Assembly (NCBI RefSeq): GCF_010728925.1
Contig: NZ_AP022608.1
Coordinates: 4,960,001-5,024,000 of the forward strand
Direction: 5' to 3'
Length of the DNA: 64,000 nucleotides
Origin: Mycolicibacterium gadium
GTDB taxonomy: Bacteria; Actinomycetota; Actinomycetes; Mycobacteriales; Mycobacteriaceae
Numbering within the stretch: the stretch's first letter is position 1; every line of letters starts with the position of its first letter. Positions 61,571-64,000 of the stretch are shown here, in pieces. The notes under the pieces were generated by a model that worked only from the letters and a program-made list of their open reading frames with translations, searched no databases and was not told the origin of the DNA. Both the position numbers and the translations under genes were made by a program.

Positions 61571-62275
61571 ATGAAGTTCGAGCAGGCCGTCGTGGTGGTG
61601 CCCGCGCACAACGAGATCGACCGTTTGCCGCGCAGCCTGTCCGCGCTGCTCGCGACGTCGATGAGCGCGCAGATGCCGGTGTTGATCGTCGTGGTGCTCG
61701 ATTCTTGCGACGACGGGAGCGATCGCCTCATCGGGCGCTACGGCCCCAACGTGCATTTCGTCTCGACCGACGTGGCCAACGTCGGCGCCGCCCGCGCCGC
61801 CGGGTTCGAGTGCGCGCGCTCCGTGTGCACCGACGTCGAGCCCGCCCGCACCTGGTTCGCCACCACGGACGCCGACACCATCGTCGGCAGTCGGTGGCTG
61901 TCGCAGATGACGCAAGCCGGCGCCGACATGGTGCTCGGCACGGTGCGCATACCGGTGTGGCGGCTCCCGGTCGAGGCGGCCCGCCGCTACCGAGCGGCCT
62001 ACAACTCGAAGGGGCCGGGACACGATCACGTCCACGGCGCAAACATGGGCTTCCGGGCCGACGCGTACTGGGGCGTCGGCGGCTTCCGTGCCCTGAGCAC
62101 CGGTGAGGACGTCGACCTCGTAGAGCGATTCGAGGTTGCGCACCTGAGCATCCACCGCGACGCAAAGCTCACAGTGGCGACCTCGGCCCGCGAGCAGGGC
62201 CGCGCACCCGGCGGATTCGCCGCCCACCTTCGCGGGCTGGGCCGGCCACGGCGCAAGGTGCGTGCTGAGACATGA
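61571..62275 (+). CDS. Family 2 glycosyltransferase of the PIG-L cluster
   Basis: A 234-residue GT-A enzyme: AVVVVPAHNEIDRLPRSLSA, VVLDSCDDGSDRLIGRYG, the DxD-containing FATTDADTIVGSRWLSQM (about residues 96-113), HGANMGFRADAYWGVGGF and TGEDVDLVERFE. No membrane segment, so cytosolic or peripheral. A GTG sits one codon upstream. Ends four bases into the next gene. Sugar donor and acceptor unknown. Confidence 0.87.
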   Translation: MKFEQAVVVVPAHNEIDRLPRSLSALLATSMSAQMPVLIVVVLDSCDDGSDRLIGRYGPNVHFVSTDVANVGAARAAGFECARSVCTDVEPARTWFATTDADTIVGSRWLSQMTQAGADMVLGTVRIPVWRLPVEAARRYRAAYNSKGPGHDHVHGANMGFRADAYWGVGGFRALSTGEDVDLVERFEVAHLSIHRDAKLTVATSAREQGRAPGGFAAHLRGLGRPRRKVRAET

Positions 62276-63213
62276 CAAGTGGACTGCTCAGCCGTTGGTT
62301 GGATTCCGGAGCGCTGGACTTACCGCTGCCCGGCGGCGGCGAAACGGCCCGACGTTGGCACCGCCTCGCCGAGCTGGCCGAGGTCGACGTGGTCGCCGCC
62401 CGACTCGCCGAGGCCCATACCGATGCGGTCGCGATCCTCGCCGAACTCGGTGGATCCGAGTCGAAATCCGGTCAGCTGTGGGGCGTTTGGGCGGCCGAGT
62501 CACGCGATGCGGTGCTGAGCGCGCACGGCGACGGCGAGGCGACGTCACTGAACGGCACGAAAGTGTGGTGCTCGGGGGCCGGACTGTGCACGCATGCTCT
62601 CGTCACCGCGCGACTCGACTCCGGCGAGCGCGGATTGTTCGCAGTCGATCTGCGGAACCCAGGAGTGCGGCCTTTGCCGAGCGGGTGGCGCAACCCTGGG
62701 ATGGCCGAATCCGATACCCGCTCAGTGCAATTCAGTGATGCACCGGCCAAGCCCGTCGGCCGGCCCGGCGAGTATCTGTCGCGGCCCGGGTTCTGGCACG
62801 GCGCCATCGGAGTCGCGGCATGCTGGCTGGGCGGGGCGCGCGCCGTCGCCCAGCCACTGTATGCCCGTCCTGCGCACGATCCCGTCGACCCGCACACGCT
62901 GGCGCACCTGGGCGCAGTTGACGCCGCACTGGCGGCTGGCGAAGCCATGCTGGACAGCGCGGCGGTTGCGGTCGACAACGATCCGTTGAACCGTAAAGGT
63001 GCGGCCGAGATGATCGCGCGACGAACGCGTGCGGTGATCGAAACCGCGGTCGAGGTATCGATCGGAAGAACGGGTCGCGCCCTGGGCCCGGCGCCGCTGT
63101 GCCAGGACGCGCAGCACGCGAAACGCGTCGCCGACCTGACGGTCTACGTAAGGCAGAGCCACGCCGAGCGCGATCTCGAGCGGCTGGGCGTGCTGGCGGG
63201 AACCGCACCATGA
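62272..63213 (+). CDS. Acyl-CoA dehydrogenase-like flavoprotein of the PIG-L cluster
   Basis: A 313-residue protein, shorter than typical acyl-CoA dehydrogenases (~380). SLNGTKVWCSGAGLCTHALV (about residues 94-113) matches the middle-domain flavin region; the end RVADLTVYVRQSHAERDLER resembles DszC/hydroxylase-type members of the superfamily. The usual catalytic Glu of beta-oxidation enzymes is not evident. It may oxidise or hydroxylate a glycan-linked or carrier-bound substrate (inference). ATGA overlaps on both sides. Confidence 0.82.
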   Translation: MTSGLLSRWLDSGALDLPLPGGGETARRWHRLAELAEVDVVAARLAEAHTDAVAILAELGGSESKSGQLWGVWAAESRDAVLSAHGDGEATSLNGTKVWCSGAGLCTHALVTARLDSGERGLFAVDLRNPGVRPLPSGWRNPGMAESDTRSVQFSDAPAKPVGRPGEYLSRPGFWHGAIGVAACWLGGARAVAQPLYARPAHDPVDPHTLAHLGAVDAALAAGEAMLDSAAVAVDNDPLNRKGAAEMIARRTRAVIETAVEVSIGRTGRALGPAPLCQDAQHAKRVADLTVYVRQSHAERDLERLGVLAGTAP

Positions 63214-63971
63214 CCGTGGCGAATGTAGACAACTGCGCGCGCTTCGCGGCGCGGCCCCTTACCGACGTTGGTACGCCAACGGAGGAGTGGCTCGATGCGC
63301 TCGCGGATGTACCCGAACTGGATGTTGGCGGCTGCGACGAAATCATTGTCGTGGCAGCGCATCCCGACGACGAGACGCTCGGATTCGGCGCGTCGATGGT
63401 CGCCCTCGCCGAGCAGGGAGTGCGGGTACAGGTCGTCGCCGCCAGCGACGGCGGAGCCTCGCGTCAGGGCATCGGGCTGTTGGAGCGTCTGCAGCTGGAA
63501 CGTGCCCGCCGCGCCGAACTGCACGAAGCCATTTCGGTGCTGGGGGTTCCCGCGCCGATCTGTCTCGGCATGCCCGACGGTGAGCTGAGCGATCACGAGG
63601 ATCGGCTTGCGGACCTGCTGACCGAGATCCTGGCGGCGAGGACGAGCCGGACGTGGATCGCGGCGACGTGGCGTGGCGATGGGCACCCCGACCACCAGGC
63701 CGTAGGCCGTGCCGCGGCGACCGCCGCGCATGGCTGTGACGCGGTGTTGCTGGAGTATCCGATCTGGATGTGGCACTGGGCCACACCCGGGGACATCGCC
63801 TTGCCGTGGAATCGGGTGCTCGCCATGCCGATCACTCCACACGCTTTCGACCGCAAAACGGCGGCCGTGCGGTGTTACCGCACACAGGTCGAGCCGGACG
63901 GTGCCGATGCGCCGCTGCTGCCGTCGTTCGTACTACGGCGGCTGCTCGCCGTCAGGGAGGTGGTGTTCTGA
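63210..63971 (+). CDS. PIG-L family deacetylase
   Basis: A 253-residue LmbE/PIG-L zinc deacetylase. VVAAHPDDETLGFGASMVAL with His51 and Asp53-Asp54 is the metal and base motif; GDGHPDHQAVGRAAA (about residues 156-170) carries the other zinc His. It would remove an N-acetyl group from an amino sugar or glycoconjugate. It overlaps the upstream gene by four bases and the next by one (TGATG), so it is part of one operon. Confidence 0.9.
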   Translation: MTVANVDNCARFAARPLTDVGTPTEEWLDALADVPELDVGGCDEIIVVAAHPDDETLGFGASMVALAEQGVRVQVVAASDGGASRQGIGLLERLQLERARRAELHEAISVLGVPAPICLGMPDGELSDHEDRLADLLTEILAARTSRTWIAATWRGDGHPDHQAVGRAAATAAHGCDAVLLEYPIWMWHWATPGDIALPWNRVLAMPITPHAFDRKTAAVRCYRTQVEPDGADAPLLPSFVLRRLLAVREVVF

Positions 63972-64000
63972 TGCCCACTCGGCTATCGACCGGGTATTTC
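63971..64000 (+). CDS. Start of the next cluster gene (cut by window edge)
   Basis: ATG 63971 shares one base with the PIG-L stop codon and opens a frame MPTRLSTGYF to the window end. Ten codons are too few for identification. In similar actinobacterial clusters the next gene is often a NodS-like SAM methyltransferase, which is only an expectation here. Confidence 0.55.
   Translation, partial: MPTRLSTGYF

Noticed and set aside
1..64000. tRNA or rRNA genes
   Set aside because: No cloverleaf with a TTCGANNC T-arm and no rRNA-like sequence was recognised by eye; a covariance-model search could still find small RNAs.

Overview
The window is high-GC chromosomal DNA from a member of the Mycobacteriaceae, most likely a fast-growing or environmental species (Mycolicibacterium type). 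The gene order follows the Mycobacterium tuberculosis stretch from Rv0495c to Rv0548c, interrupted by accessory blocks. Homologies are judged from the translated proteins and remembered gene order; no database search was run. cmaA2, mmpS2/mmpL2, Rv0543c, Rv0544c and pitA, which lie in this interval in M. tuberculosis, are absent. IS1182-type, 13E12-type and other accessory genes are present instead.

Layout. 1-9.8 kb: an Rv0495c-like protein, Ppx/GppA phosphatase, membrane protein, sugar isomerase-like protein, thioesterase-like protein, ProC, a BldC-like HTH protein, ribosomal protein bS22, a GalE2-like protein, an acyltransferase, a HadD-like dehydratase and SerB1. 9.8-16.7 kb: a glutaredoxin-like protein and the hemA-hemC-hemD-hemB tetrapyrrole operon, followed by four small membrane proteins. 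16.7-22.7 kb: an accessory block with a WS/DGAT acyltransferase, an MpaB-like oxygenase with its TetR regulator, an FMN-binding protein, a P450 and two Ddn-like proteins. 22.7-31.5 kb: hemL, a phosphatase, the system II cytochrome c maturation genes (ResA-like, CcdA, ResB, CcsB), a MinD-like ATPase, small membrane proteins and a class V aminotransferase. 31.5-35.7 kb: a LuxR-type response regulator, a SnoaL-like protein, a sulfotransferase, a TetR regulator and a DUF1214 protein. 35.7-37.4 kb: a frameshifted IS1182-family element between convergent genes.

37.4-45.2 kb: MenA, MtnP, a GalE3-like protein, a hydrolase, nitronate monooxygenase, a lipoprotein, a Ddn-like protein and a two-component system. 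45.2-51.4 kb: two glycosyltransferase-type proteins and a methyltransferase converge on a cytochrome b/molybdopterin oxidoreductase operon whose last gene, a beta-propeller-like lipoprotein, is frameshifted; then an Rv0541c-like membrane protein. 51.4-61.5 kb: alcohol dehydrogenase, an FMN protein, a 13E12 HNH protein with an SOS box, MenE, a glyoxalase-like protein, FadD, SDR, MenB, two tandem Ddn-like proteins and a HAD protein. 61.5-64 kb: the start of a compact operon of GT2, an acyl-CoA-dehydrogenase-like protein, a PIG-L deacetylase and the first codons of a further gene. This is the best candidate for an uncharacterised pathway.

Functional links: heme synthesis (hemACDB, hemL) sits with cytochrome c maturation, and menaquinone synthesis (menA, menE, menB) is spread over the right half, so much of the window serves electron transport. 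Ten genes have a -10-like hexamer exactly six bases before the start codon, the arrangement expected for mycobacterial leaderless transcripts. Three strong palindromic operators are visible, two of them beside TetR genes.
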